Shown here: piece after piece, positions 9,372 through 17,578 of the stretch
Layout of the letters: each line of letters starts with the position of its first letter
How positions within the stretch are numbered: the stretch's first letter is position 1
Assembly (NCBI GenBank): GCA_021793215.1
Contig: JAJYTE010000029.1
Span: 1 to 35,228, forward strand
From: Bacillota bacterium
GTDB taxonomy: Bacteria; Bacillota; Sulfobacillia; JAJZYS01; JAJYTV01
Direction of reading: 5' to 3'
Length of the DNA: 35,228 nt
Program-made: the position numbers and the translations under genes
Notes under the pieces: model-generated
Seen by the model: the letters and a program-made list of their open reading frames with translations, nothing else
What the model was told of the DNA's origin: nothing
Databases searched by the model: none

Positions 9372-9407
9372 TAAAGAGGATATACCTTCCTCTTTAGCGA
9401 ACTAAAG
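9372..9407. repeat. Overlapping inverted repeats in the cysE/kinase intergenic region
   Basis: TAAAGAGGA (9372-9380) and TCCTCTTTA (9388-9396) form a perfect 9-7-9 palindrome. Its right arm overlaps a second perfect repeat, CTTTAG (9392-9397) and CTAAAG (9402-9407), with loop CGAA. The pair surrounds the candidate SigH promoter, so it could be an operator for a dimeric repressor. The function is not known. Confidence 0.6.
9375..9404 (+). promoter_or_regulatory. Candidate SigH-dependent promoter of the histidine kinase gene
   Basis: AGAGGATAT (9375-9383) matches the SigH -35 consensus RNAGGAWWW exactly. AGCGAACTA (9396-9404) matches the -10 consensus RNNGAATWW with one mismatch (C for T). The spacing is 12 bp, which is right for SigH. 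Transcription would begin near 9412, leaving about 65 nt before the kinase start at 9476. Confidence 0.55.
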
Positions 9408-9475
9408 TCACCATGGTGCATGCGCCAAACTCGGAACGCTGCAGCCCGCAGAAACTGGAGGGCGGTGGTGCTCGC

Positions 9476-10483
9476 ATGTTTCGGCCCTGGGACTACGTGC
9501 TTCCAGCGCGTGGCACGGCCGGACTGCTGGCGCAGTTCCCGCAGTTGGCGGTGATCGTAGCTGATGGGCGGGGAACCATCCGCTGGGCGTCTGCGGCCGC
9601 GCGCGCACTCTTTCCGGAGTTGGCGACGGCTGGCAGCGCGATCTTGCCCGTCCTGCGTGCTGTCGGCTTCCAACCGATGGATCTTCTCTCCGCAACGCCG
9701 ACCACGGTCGTTGGGTCCGTGGGCCCGAAGCAGCTCCAGCACCTTTGCCACCTGATGCCACAGTCCGTATCGAAACGCCACAGTTGGCTCGTCGTGTTGC
9801 AACCGATGCCCGAAACCGCATTCTCGGTGGACGAGCGCGGCATTTCCGAGATCGCGGCGTCCGCAGCCCACGAGATCCGCAATCCCCTCACGACAGTGCG
9901 CGGCATCCTCGACGAGCTTCGCATGGCGCCGCAGGAACTGAACCCAGAGCACCTTGACGTCGCGCTGCGCGAACTCGATCGGATCAACGACATGCTCACG
10001 GAGTTCATGGCACTCGGTACCACCTACGCCCGTGCGCAAGAGGAGATCGACCTGCGCGCTGCGGTCCACGAGGCGGCGGTGGCGTCCGAAGCGATGCTCA
10101 CCGTCCGCGGGCAGCACCTAGAACTCGCGTTGCCCCCCGAATCGCTCTCCGTGGCCACCGCCCCCATGCCCCTGCACCTCGTCCTGCTGAACGTCCTCCG
10201 CAACGCCAGCGAGGCTGCCCCACAGGGCAGCTGCATACGGCTGGAAGGGACGCGTGAGCGGGACCTTTGCTTCCTTAGGGTGCTCGACGAGGGCCCAGGG
10301 TTCCCGGATGACGTCATTCCCCACGTCTTTCAACCTTTTTTCACGACAAAACTAATGGGCACCGGGCTCGGACTTGCCTTCTGCCGCCGCGTGATTACGG
10401 CGTTCGGTGGCAACATCGTCGCGTACAACCGCGAGGGCGGTGGTGGTGCCATCCTCATCTCGTTGCCGTCACACGGCGTCTAG
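9476..10483 (+). CDS. Sensor histidine kinase of the sporulation-kinase type
   Basis: This 335-residue kinase has no predicted membrane helices. An N-terminal PAS-like sensor region spans roughly residues 18-110 (FPQLAVIVADGRGTIRWA). The HisKA domain contains the phospho-acceptor H box AAHEIRNPLTTVRGI, typical of Bacillus KinA-KinE kinases feeding the Spo0 phosphorelay. The catalytic domain shows an N box (LLNVLRNASEA), a G1 box (DEGPGFPDD), FFTTK and a G2 box (GTGLGLAFC). ATG 9476 is preferred over ATG 9413, which lacks a ribosome-binding site and would leave almost no leader after the candidate SigH promoter. No response regulator is adjacent. It converges on ispDF and the stops share CTAG. 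Confidence 0.88.
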   Translation: MFRPWDYVLPARGTAGLLAQFPQLAVIVADGRGTIRWASAAARALFPELATAGSAILPVLRAVGFQPMDLLSATPTTVVGSVGPKQLQHLCHLMPQSVSKRHSWLVVLQPMPETAFSVDERGISEIAASAAHEIRNPLTTVRGILDELRMAPQELNPEHLDVALRELDRINDMLTEFMALGTTYARAQEEIDLRAAVHEAAVASEAMLTVRGQHLELALPPESLSVATAPMPLHLVLLNVLRNASEAAPQGSCIRLEGTRERDLCFLRVLDEGPGFPDDVIPHVFQPFFTTKLMGTGLGLAFCRRVITAFGGNIVAYNREGGGGAILISLPSHGV

Positions 10484-11631
10484 TCCTGCGGCTCGCCTGC
10501 CCGCAGCGTCGCGACAGCCCATGCGGCGATGCCATCACCCTCGCCCAGCGGGCCGAGGCCCTCGGCCGTCGTGGCCTTGACCGAAACGGCCGATACATCT
10601 AGATCGAGCGCCCGCGCCAGCCGCGAACGCATCTCGTCCCGGTGGGGGCCAATGCGGGGCGACTCCAGCACGATCGTGACGTCGGCGTGCATGACCACCC
10701 AGCCAGCCGCCGCAGCAAGCGCGCGAACCCGCGCCAGCAGGCCGATCGAGTCCGCATCGGCGTAGCGCGGATCGCCTGGCGGAAAATGGTATCCGATGTC
10801 CGGCAGTGAAGCCGCGCCCAGCACGGCGTCCATCAGCGCATGGCATGCAGCGTCGGCATCCGAGTGACCCAGCGCCCCGCGATCCGACGGCAGTTCGACC
10901 CCGCACACGACGAGCCTGCGCCCCGGTACCAGCCGATGCACGTCGAAGCCGTGTCCAACCCGGACATCCCCGGAAATCCGATCGAGCCAAGCGAGATCCT
11001 GCGCCGTGGTCACCTTCAGGTTCCCCTCCTCCCCGGGCACGAACTGCACGGACGCACCGTCCGCGATGGCGAGCGCCCCGTCGTCAGCCGCCTCCGGCTC
11101 CTCTGCGTGCAAGCGTCCCAGCAGCGTACGGTCAAAGAGCTGCGGCGTCTGAATGCGCATCACGCCCGTACGGTCCAAGACGTCCACGCCGCCAGCCGTG
11201 ACGCGGTGCAATGCGTCATGCACCTCAAGCGCCGGCAGTACGCAGGCGCCATCAGCAGCGAGAACCCGGGCGAGCAGGGAGTCCGACACGTTCGGTCGCG
11301 CGGCGTCGTGCACGAGGACTCGCCCAACCGACGGGGGCAGCGCAGCGAGTCCCCGCCGCACCGACGCACTGCGCGTCGCACCGCCGATCGCGACGATGCC
11401 CGGTTTGCCGAGCCGCCGCAGGACTTCTTCGGCCGGATCCACATCTTCTTGCCGCACGACCAGAACCAGCCGTTCGACCTCGGTGTTGCGCGCGAAGGGG
11501 CGAGCCGCCCAGTAGATGAGCGGCTCGCCCCGCCAGGATGCGAACGCCTTGGCCCGGCCGAAGCGCTGGCCGGAGCCGGCGCCTACGACCAGGGCGGCGA
11601 TCTCAGGGTTGCGCTTGGAGTCGACTGCCAT
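10480..11631 (-). CDS. ispDF: Bifunctional IspD/IspF (MEP isoprenoid pathway)
   Basis: This 383-residue fusion carries two enzymes of the MEP pathway. Residues 1 to about 220 are IspD (CDP-methylerythritol synthesis) with the nucleotide-binding start VVGAGSGQRFG..KAF and VHDAARPNVS. Residues about 225-383 are IspF (cyclodiphosphate synthase) with GHGFDVHR, metal-site GHSDADAACHALMDA, DIGYHFPPGD and the C-terminal KATTAEGLGPLGEGDGIAA. In most Bacilli ispD and ispF are separate neighbouring genes, so the fusion is notable. ATG 11631 follows AGGAG, and the gene overlaps the upstream PIN/TRAM gene by 29 nt. Confidence 0.95.
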   Translation of the reverse strand: MAVDSKRNPEIAALVVGAGSGQRFGRAKAFASWRGEPLIYWAARPFARNTEVERLVLVVRQEDVDPAEEVLRRLGKPGIVAIGGATRSASVRRGLAALPPSVGRVLVHDAARPNVSDSLLARVLAADGACVLPALEVHDALHRVTAGGVDVLDRTGVMRIQTPQLFDRTLLGRLHAEEPEAADDGALAIADGASVQFVPGEEGNLKVTTAQDLAWLDRISGDVRVGHGFDVHRLVPGRRLVVCGVELPSDRGALGHSDADAACHALMDAVLGAASLPDIGYHFPPGDPRYADADSIGLLARVRALAAAAGWVVMHADVTIVLESPRIGPHRDEMRSRLARALDLDVSAVSVKATTAEGLGPLGEGDGIAAWAVATLRAGEPQD

Positions 11632-12709
11632 TGGGCTCCTGCCGCTCGCTCAGCCGTGGCTTGGCGAAGATCATCCGCCCGGCCGCCGTCTGCAGTACGG
11701 AGGTGACGAGCACTGCGATCGTTTCTCCGATATACTTCTTGCCGCCGTCCACGACGATCATCGTGCCATCGTCCAGGTACGCGACGCCCTGGCCGGGCTC
11801 CTTGCCGTCCTTGATGATGTGCACCGTCATCTCCTCGCCCGGCAAAACAACCGGCTTCACGGCGTTGGCCAGCTCGTTGATGTTGAGCACCGGCACGTTC
11901 TGGAGCGCGGCCACCTTGTTGAGGTTGAAGTCGTTGGTGAGGACCTTGCCGTCCAGATGCTTCGCCAGGCGGAGCAACTTCATGTCCACTTCGAGGCCCG
12001 GGAAGTCCTTGTCCTCGATGCGGACCACCACGTCCATCTCTTTCTGGATGCGGTTCAGCACGTCGAGCCCGCGGCGTCCGCGGTTCCTCTTGAGCACATC
12101 GGCCGAGTCGGCGATGTGGCGCAACTCGTCGAGCACGAACTGCGGCACTACAACAGGGCCCTCGATGAACCCGGTCTCCAAAATGTCGGCGATGCGGCCG
12201 TCGATCACGACGCTCGTGTCCACGACCTTCGGCGCACTGCGCGTGGCCTTGCCGCGTGCAGTGCCGCGCTCGGTCTGCTGGGGGTCCTCAGAGCGCCGCT
12301 TGCGCGCCACACCGAGGCCGAGATAGGCTCCAACGTACCCGAGGAAGATGGCGAACAGGATGGGCAGAATGTTCCCCACCACGGGGATCGCGTTGAGAGA
12401 GGTGCTGAGAAGGAACGCCGCGAGCAACCCGAACAGAAGGCCGATGCCTCCGGACATCAGTTCCTGCGCTGTGTAGTGCGATACCCGTCGCTCCATGTAG
12501 CCGTTCAGCCGCCGCATTGCCCGGTCGGTAGCCGCGGCGAGGAAGAAGCCAAGGAACCCGCCGAGCGCGCCGAGCACCAGTGCGATTCCGATCTCCTGAT
12601 ACAGGCTGAACTTTGCCCAGAACGATAGGGCATGCACGAGGTAGTAACCGAACAGAAGGCCGAGGAGCAGGCCGAACAGGGTCAGTGCACTGCGCCAGGG
12701 CGCCCTCAT
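11603..12709 (-). CDS. PIN/TRAM domain membrane protein (YacL family)
   Basis: This 368-residue protein of the YacL family is annotated as a PilT/PIN-TRAM protein. Four hydrophobic helices occupy about residues 8-125. A PIN nuclease-like domain follows (VVDTSVVIDGRIADI, VPQFVLDELRHIADS, LTNDFNLNKVA) and then a TRAM domain (LPGEEMTVHIIKDGKEPGQGVAYLDDGTMIVV). The acidic residues of the PIN active site are present. The cellular role is uncertain; it is conserved beside ispD in Bacilli. ATG 12709 is chosen for the nearby GGTGA and the onset of the first helix. Confidence 0.92.
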   Translation of the reverse strand: MRAPWRSALTLFGLLLGLLFGYYLVHALSFWAKFSLYQEIGIALVLGALGGFLGFFLAAATDRAMRRLNGYMERRVSHYTAQELMSGGIGLLFGLLAAFLLSTSLNAIPVVGNILPILFAIFLGYVGAYLGLGVARKRRSEDPQQTERGTARGKATRSAPKVVDTSVVIDGRIADILETGFIEGPVVVPQFVLDELRHIADSADVLKRNRGRRGLDVLNRIQKEMDVVVRIEDKDFPGLEVDMKLLRLAKHLDGKVLTNDFNLNKVAALQNVPVLNINELANAVKPVVLPGEEMTVHIIKDGKEPGQGVAYLDDGTMIVVDGGKKYIGETIAVLVTSVLQTAAGRMIFAKPRLSERQEPNGSRLQAQP

Positions 12710-12739
12710 CGCAAAGTCACCATCCTTCTCGCTCCATTG

Positions 12740-12769
12740 ATTATAGGAGATGGGCTCAGGTAGCCGCAA
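12740..12769 (-). promoter_or_regulatory. SigA-type promoter for the PIN/TRAM-ispDF genes
   Basis: On the minus strand, TTGCGG (12764-12769) and TATAAT (12740-12745) are separated by 18 bp, 31 nt before the PIN/TRAM start and just after carD. Confidence 0.65.
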
Positions 12770-12854
12770 ACGAAGTGTGCCAACGTCTCTTCCTCACCTG
12801 CCAGAAGGAACCCGTCACAACTAGATTCGCCCAAATGGCAGGAAGGGATACGAT

Positions 12855-13331
12855 TCAACCGACTGCGTCGCGCAGGAAAGCGTCAGCGTGTTCTGGTGCG
12901 ATGCGGGCCGAGAGGACGACTTCGGAGAGCAGAATCTGCCAGGCCTGTTCGAACAGCCTGGTTTCTCCAGCCGAAAGGCCGCGCTTGCGCTGGCGACGCG
13001 CCAGCGAACCGACGACCTCGGCTACCGCGTCCACATCCCCGGCGCGCAACTTCGCGTTGTTGGCGCGGAACCGCTCACCGTATCCCGCAGCCGACTCCGC
13101 CACATCTCGTGCCGCCACGAGCGCCCGCTCGATGCGGGCGCGATCTGCCACTAGCCGAATCCCGGCACCGTCCGCACGAGCGACGGGTATGAGTGCGCGC
13201 ATGTCGCCGACGATCAGGCGAACAACGTAGTACTCCTCGGTTCGACCGAGGACGTCCCGCTGCTCGATTCCTTCGATCACGCCGGCACCGTGCAGGGGAT
13301 AGACAATCCGATCACCGACAGCGTACCGCAG
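12855..13331 (-). CDS. carD: CarD/CdnL-family RNA polymerase-binding regulator (likely CTG start)
   Basis: This protein of about 159 residues has the CarD N-terminal RNA-polymerase interaction domain (YAVGDRIVYPLHGAGVIEGIE) and a helical C-terminal DNA-binding domain. CarD proteins stabilise the open promoter complex. The first ATG/GTG in frame would start at VIEGI (13280) and delete the conserved VGD..VYP..GAG motif. The frame is open upstream to a TAG, and AAGGGGAGG lies 9 nt before CTG 13331, so CTG is the best start. It sits beside the PIN/TRAM and ispDF genes as in other Bacilli and has its own promoter. Confidence 0.85.
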   Translation of the reverse strand: MRYAVGDRIVYPLHGAGVIEGIEQRDVLGRTEEYYVVRLIVGDMRALIPVARADGAGIRLVADRARIERALVAARDVAESAAGYGERFRANNAKLRAGDVDAVAEVVGSLARRQRKRGLSAGETRLFEQAWQILLSEVVLSARIAPEHADAFLRDAVG

Positions 13332-13398
13332 TCCGCACCGCCTCCCCTTCCCCTACGGTAGGGGGCACGGGAGGTATCCGTCAATAGGATGAAAGTTT

Positions 13399-13427
13399 AG
13401 TATAACTACACCTTGTCCCTCGGGCAA
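13399..13427 (-). promoter_or_regulatory. SigA-type promoter for carD
   Basis: On the minus strand, TTGCCC (13422-13427) and TATACT (13399-13404) are separated by 17 bp, about 68 nt before the carD start. Confidence 0.6.
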
Positions 13428-13449
13428 GTACACCGCCCGGAGTGCCGCG

Positions 13450-13479
13450 TTGACACCCGACTTTGGCGGTCGGTATAAT
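13450..13479 (+). promoter_or_regulatory. Strong SigA-type promoter with palindromic spacer
   Basis: Both hexamers match consensus exactly, TTGACA (13450-13455) and TATAAT (13474-13479), with 18 bp between them. The spacer contains a palindrome, CCGAC (13457-13461) and GTCGG (13469-13473), directly abutting the -10, which could be an operator. It drives the ORF at 13509 and is divergent from the carD promoter. Confidence 0.8.
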
Positions 13480-13508
13480 GAGTCCACCTTGGAGGAGGGG
13501 TCGAGCGG

Positions 13509-13904
13509 ATGAAAGACCTCCTGTGCGATCAGTTCCAAGAGACCGTCGGCGAGTGCCTCATCCGCCACAAGAACGTTCTCGACACCGTGTCCAAGCTGCA
13601 GGAGTCGGTCGCGCGCGTGAACCGCGCCGTTGCCAAGGCGGTGACCGATTGCGGCTGTATCACGGTACACGCGGAGAAGCACCCGATCCCCGAAGGGATT
13701 TCGCTCGAGCAGTTGCGCGCGTTCCTCGATTCGGGAGTGCGCGGTCAACTTTGCGACAACTGCCGCGAGGCGCTGGAGGCCGAGGTCGGCCAAGCCCTCT
13801 TCTACATGACAGGCGTCCTGAACGCCGTCGACATGAACCTGTACGACTGCCTCCTGAAGGAGCAGAAGCGCATCTCAGCGCTCGGAATCTTCAACTTCTC
13901 CTAA
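13509..13904 (+). CDS. Small conserved Firmicutes protein (DUF1573-annotated type)
   Basis: This 131-residue soluble protein has a GGAGGAGGGG ribosome-binding site. The N-terminal half is helical (LIRHKNVLDTVSKLQESVARVNRAV), then comes a Cys-containing segment (VTDCGCITVHAEK). A C-terminal helical part with CDNCREALEAEVGQALFY follows, reminiscent of MazG-like helices. I recall similar proteins annotated as DUF1573 in Bacilli, often near disA or carD; the assignment is from memory and the function is unknown. The CGC and CDNC cysteines could bind a metal. It is transcribed from a near-perfect promoter and ends at a clear terminator, so it is a single-gene unit between oppositely oriented neighbours. 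Confidence 0.75.
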   Translation: MKDLLCDQFQETVGECLIRHKNVLDTVSKLQESVARVNRAVAKAVTDCGCITVHAEKHPIPEGISLEQLRAFLDSGVRGQLCDNCREALEAEVGQALFYMTGVLNAVDMNLYDCLLKEQKRISALGIFNFS

Positions 13905-13920
13905 GCAGGCACGTTTTCTC

Positions 13921-13955
13921 GCGTCCGGCGCCATGCGCCGGACGCTTCGTTTTCT
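13921..13955 (+). terminator. Rho-independent terminator after the 13509-13904 gene
   Basis: A perfect 11-bp stem, GCGTCCGGCGC (13921-13931) and GCGCCGGACGC (13935-13945), with loop CAT is followed by TTCGTTTTCT on the plus strand. Confidence 0.88.
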
Positions 13956-13977
13956 GTCCGAGCCCAGGCGGTCACGT

Positions 13978-15024
13978 TCAGCGGGACAGGTCGCGCAAGC
14001 GCTGCAGATGCGCCTGCACGGAGCGCGCACGCGACGCACCGATCCCTTCCACTTCGTCGAGCTCCTCGATCGTGGCGGAGAGAAGGTGCGCAAGCGTTTG
14101 GAATCGCTCCACGAGCCGATCAGCCACCGGCGGCGGCAGGCGGGGTATATGCCGAAGGACGCGCAGGCCGCGCGGCTGCACCACTTGGTCCATCTCACCC
14201 GGGTGCCCGAGCAGCCGGGCGATCGCCTGCAGGTCGAGTACCGCCTCCGCGCTCCACTCGCCGAGCTGCCGCGTCACGTCGCGCGCGAACTGGGAATCCG
14301 GCCTCAGGGCGTAGTCGCGTACCACGAAGAGGATCTCCTCCCCCAGGCCGCGCATGAGTTCCTGGAGTTGCATCGCCACGAGCCGCCCCTCGGAACCCAG
14401 CTCCACGACATACCCGGCGATCTCCTCTGCGATCCGATCGGCGAGCGCCGCGCGTTGGATGATCGAAACCACATCGTCGAGTGTCACGTCGCCGGTGAAC
14501 TCCAGCGCCCCGAGTTCCTCGATCGCCGAGCGCAGCGCGAGGCACTGGCGCTCCAGCGTCTGTAGCGCCTGGTTTGCCCGTCCGAGGACGACCGAGGCGT
14601 CGCGCAGGACGTGCCGGAGGGTCGCCTTGTAGAGCGTGATCTGGCGGCGCCGCTGCGAGATCGCCGCCACAAGGCAACCCGTCTGACGGCTGACCCGCTC
14701 GGCGCTGCGGTGCCGGATCCCCGTCTCCTCCGACGGCTGGCGCGGGTCTGGCACCAGCTGGGCGTTGGCTCGCAGGATGCGCTCGCCGTCGGAGGAGAGG
14801 ATGATCGCACCGTCCATCTTCGCGAGCTCGTACAGCGCCGACGCAGAGAACGGGCAATCGACGCGAAAGCCGCCGACCGCGAGCGGCGACGCATCCACCG
14901 ACTCGCCGATCACGATCAGTCCGCCGGTTCCGGCGTGCAGGACGTTCTCGAGGCCCTCGCGCAAGGGGGTGCCGGGTGCGACCTGTCGCAGGACCTGGTG
15001 CAGCTTCTCCGCATCGTCGCGCAC
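13978..15024 (-). CDS. disA: DNA integrity scanning diadenylate cyclase DisA
   Basis: This 348-residue protein is DisA, an octameric enzyme that makes c-di-AMP and scans DNA for branched structures before sporulation. The DAC catalytic domain (residues about 1-140) shows DGA at 71-73 and RHR at 104-106, both needed for cyclase activity. A helical linker follows, then a C-terminal helix-hairpin-helix region (LSATIEELDEVEGIGASRARSVQAHL). GTG 15024 has GGAGG upstream. In Bacillus the order is clpC-radA-disA; here radA is absent and a terminator separates disA from clpC. I do not see a convincing disA promoter in the 60-nt gap. Confidence 0.96.
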   Translation of the reverse strand: MRDDAEKLHQVLRQVAPGTPLREGLENVLHAGTGGLIVIGESVDASPLAVGGFRVDCPFSASALYELAKMDGAIILSSDGERILRANAQLVPDPRQPSEETGIRHRSAERVSRQTGCLVAAISQRRRQITLYKATLRHVLRDASVVLGRANQALQTLERQCLALRSAIEELGALEFTGDVTLDDVVSIIQRAALADRIAEEIAGYVVELGSEGRLVAMQLQELMRGLGEEILFVVRDYALRPDSQFARDVTRQLGEWSAEAVLDLQAIARLLGHPGEMDQVVQPRGLRVLRHIPRLPPPVADRLVERFQTLAHLLSATIEELDEVEGIGASRARSVQAHLQRLRDLSR

Positions 15025-15086
15025 GCCTCCGCCTCCCCGACTAGGCTACGCGGGTCAAGCGGCGCGCTTGCATCGGAGAAGAACGC

Positions 15087-15125
15087 GCAGGGGCCCTGGC
15101 GGCAGTGCGCCGCCAGGGCCCCTGC
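15087..15125 (-). terminator. Terminator of the ctsR-clpC operon
   Basis: A perfect 16-bp GC-rich stem, GCAGGGGCCCTGGCGG (15087-15102) and CCGCCAGGGCCCCTGC (15110-15125), with a 7-nt loop begins 6 nt after the clpC stop. On the minus strand it is followed by a pyrimidine-rich CGTTCTTCTCC. Confidence 0.82.
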
Positions 15126-15131
15126 GGTCGG

Positions 15132-17576
15132 TCAGGCCTCCTGCGTCACCCGGTCGGGCTGGAACGTCAGCTTGCCGTCCTCCCCAGCCGTGACGAGCAC
15201 GTCATGGCCGCGCTGGACCGTGCCCGAGAGCAGCGCCTCGGAGAGTGGATCCTCCAGGTGGCGCTGGATCGCGCGCCGTAGCGGGCGCGCCCCGTACACG
15301 GGATCGTGTCCCTCCCTCGCCAGGAGGTCGTACGCGGAGTCGTCCAGGCGGATGCGGATCCCTTGGTCCGCGATCCGGGAGACGACGCGCTGCGCGAGGA
15401 TGCGCACGATCTCTGCGAGTTCCTTCTCGCCGAGCGAGTGGAACACGATGATGTCGTCGATGCGGTTGAGGAACTCCGGACGGAAGGTGTGCTTGACCTC
15501 GTCGAGGATGCGGTCCCGCATCGCGCCGAACTGCTCGCCTTCCGTACCGGCGCGGAAGCCGATGCCGGAGTCCGGGCGCAGGCGCTCCGCCCCGACGTTC
15601 GACGTCATGATCACGACCGTGTTGCGGAAGTCGACGTGGCGACCCCCCGCCTCCGTCAGCCTTCCTTCCTCGAGTACCTGCAGGAGGATGTTGAAGACCT
15701 CCGGATGCGCCTTTTCGATCTCGTCGAGCAGCACGACCGAGTAGGGCTTGCGGCGGACGGCCTCCGTCAGCTGGCCGCCCTCCTCGAAGCCGACGTACCC
15801 GGGAGGAGCGCCGACGAGCCGGGAGACGGTGTGCCGCTCCATGTACTCCGACATATCGATCGTCACCATCGCGTCCTCGTCCTCGAACAGCGACTCGGCG
15901 AGCGCGCGCGCGAGTTCCGTCTTACCGACACCCGTCGGGCCGAGGAAGATGAACGAGCCGATCGGACGGCGGGGATCCTTGAGACCCGCACGCGCCCTGC
16001 GGATCGCCTTCGCAACCGCTGTGACGGCGGCGTCCTGGCCAACCACCCGCCGGTGCAACTCAGCCTCCAGGTGCAGCAGCCGCTCGGACTCCTCCATCTG
16101 GAGTCGCTTGACCGGTACACCGGTCCAGGAGGCGACGATCTCCGCGATGTCCTCCTCCCCGACGACCAGCTTGTTGGAGACGGTCTTCTGCTCCCACTCT
16201 TCCTTCATCTTGTCGAGCTGCTCGCGCAGCTGCTGCTCCTGGTCGCGCAGCCGCGCCGCCTTCTCGAACTCCTGCGCGCCGATAGCGGCTTCCTTCTCCT
16301 TGCGCGTCTCCTCGAGCGTAAGTTCCTGCTTCTTCACGTCCGGAGGCGCGATGAAGGAGCGCAGGCGGACGCGCGACGCGGCTTCGTCAACGAGATCGAT
16401 GGCCTTGTCGGGCAGGAAGCGGTCCGAGACGTAGCGGTCCGAGAGCCGAACCGCGGCCTCAAGCGCCTCATCGGTGATCTCCACGCGGTGGTGCGCCTCG
16501 TAGCGGTCCCGCAGGCCGCGCAGGATCTCGACCGCCTCCTCGGCGGAAGGCTCCTCGACCATGATGGGCTGGAAGCGCCGCTCCAGCGCCGCATCCTTCT
16601 CGACGTGCTTGCGGTACTCGTCCAGCGTGGTGGCCCCGATGCACTGCAGTTCGCCACGCGCGAGGGCGGGCTTGAGGATGTTCGACGCGTCGATCGCGCC
16701 CTCGGCCGCGCCCGCACCCACGATGGTGTGCATCTCGTCGATGAACAGGATCACGTTGCCGGAGTGGCGGATCTCGTCCATGACCTTCTTCAGCCGGTCC
16801 TCGAACTCGCCGCGGTACTTGGAGCCCGCGACGAGCGCGCCGAGATCGAGCGTTACGACGCGACGGTCCTTGAGGGTCTCGGGTACGCGGCTCGTCACGA
16901 TGCGCTCTGCCAAGCCCTCCGCGATGGCGGTCTTGCCGACGCCCGGTTCGCCGATCAGCACCGGGTTGTTCTTCGTGCGCCGGGAGAGGATCTGGATGAC
17001 CCGCTCGATCTCCTTCTCACGCCCGACGACCGGATCGAGCTTGCCCTCCTCGGCCAGTTGGTTCAAATCGCGGCCGAACTGGTCGAGCACCGGAGTCTGG
17101 CTGCGTTGGCGCTGCTTCTGCGGCGCCGCGCTGTTCGACGGCATGCCGAACTGCTGGATGACCTGCGCCCGGACCCTGTCGAGGTCCGCGCCGAGGTTGA
17201 GGAGCACGCGTGCAGCGACGCCCTCTCCCTCCCGGATCAGGCCGAGCAGGATGTGCTCGGTGCCGATGTAGTTGTGTCCCAGGTGGCGAGCCTCCTCGGC
17301 GGCGAGTTCCAGCACCACCTTCTTGGCGCGGGGCGTCAGCCCGATGTCTCCCTCGGCCGGCGTCGTGCCGCGGCCGATCACCTTCTCGACCTCCGCCCGC
17401 ACCTTGTCGAGGCTCACGCCGAGCGACAGCAGGGCCTTCGCGGCGATGCCATCGCCCTCGCGGATCAGCCCGAGCAGCAGGTGTTCCGTTCCGACGAAGT
17501 TGTACTGCAGCCGCTTGGCCTCCTCCTGAGCCAGGAGCAGTGCGCGCTGCGCGCGTTCCGTGAACCGCTGATACAT
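15132..17576 (-). CDS. clpC: ATP-dependent Clp protease ATPase subunit ClpC
   Basis: This 814-residue Hsp100 unfoldase feeds substrates to ClpP and degrades phospho-arginine-tagged proteins together with McsB. Two N-domain repeats lie in residues 1 to about 145. The first AAA+ module has Walker A GEPGVGKT (209-216) and Walker B VILFIDE. A middle domain with a UVR-type segment ([19 protein letters not shown], near 436-454) separates it from the second AAA+ module with Walker A GPTGVGKT (546-553). The C-terminal D2-small domain is complete. AAGGAGG inside the mcsB 3' end serves as its ribosome-binding site. It is the last gene of the CtsR-regulated operon. Confidence 0.98.
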   Translation of the reverse strand: MYQRFTERAQRALLLAQEEAKRLQYNFVGTEHLLLGLIREGDGIAAKALLSLGVSLDKVRAEVEKVIGRGTTPAEGDIGLTPRAKKVVLELAAEEARHLGHNYIGTEHILLGLIREGEGVAARVLLNLGADLDRVRAQVIQQFGMPSNSAAPQKQRQRSQTPVLDQFGRDLNQLAEEGKLDPVVGREKEIERVIQILSRRTKNNPVLIGEPGVGKTAIAEGLAERIVTSRVPETLKDRRVVTLDLGALVAGSKYRGEFEDRLKKVMDEIRHSGNVILFIDEMHTIVGAGAAEGAIDASNILKPALARGELQCIGATTLDEYRKHVEKDAALERRFQPIMVEEPSAEEAVEILRGLRDRYEAHHRVEITDEALEAAVRLSDRYVSDRFLPDKAIDLVDEAASRVRLRSFIAPPDVKKQELTLEETRKEKEAAIGAQEFEKAARLRDQEQQLREQLDKMKEEWEQKTVSNKLVVGEEDIAEIVASWTGVPVKRLQMEESERLLHLEAELHRRVVGQDAAVTAVAKAIRRARAGLKDPRRPIGSFIFLGPTGVGKTELARALAESLFEDEDAMVTIDMSEYMERHTVSRLVGAPPGYVGFEEGGQLTEAVRRKPYSVVLLDEIEKAHPEVFNILLQVLEEGRLTEAGGRHVDFRNTVVIMTSNVGAERLRPDSGIGFRAGTEGEQFGAMRDRILDEVKHTFRPEFLNRIDDIIVFHSLGEKELAEIVRILAQRVVSRIADQGIRIRLDDSAYDLLAREGHDPVYGARPLRRAIQRHLEDPLSEALLSGTVQRGHDVLVTAGEDGKLTFQPDRVTQEA

Positions 17577-17578
17577 CG

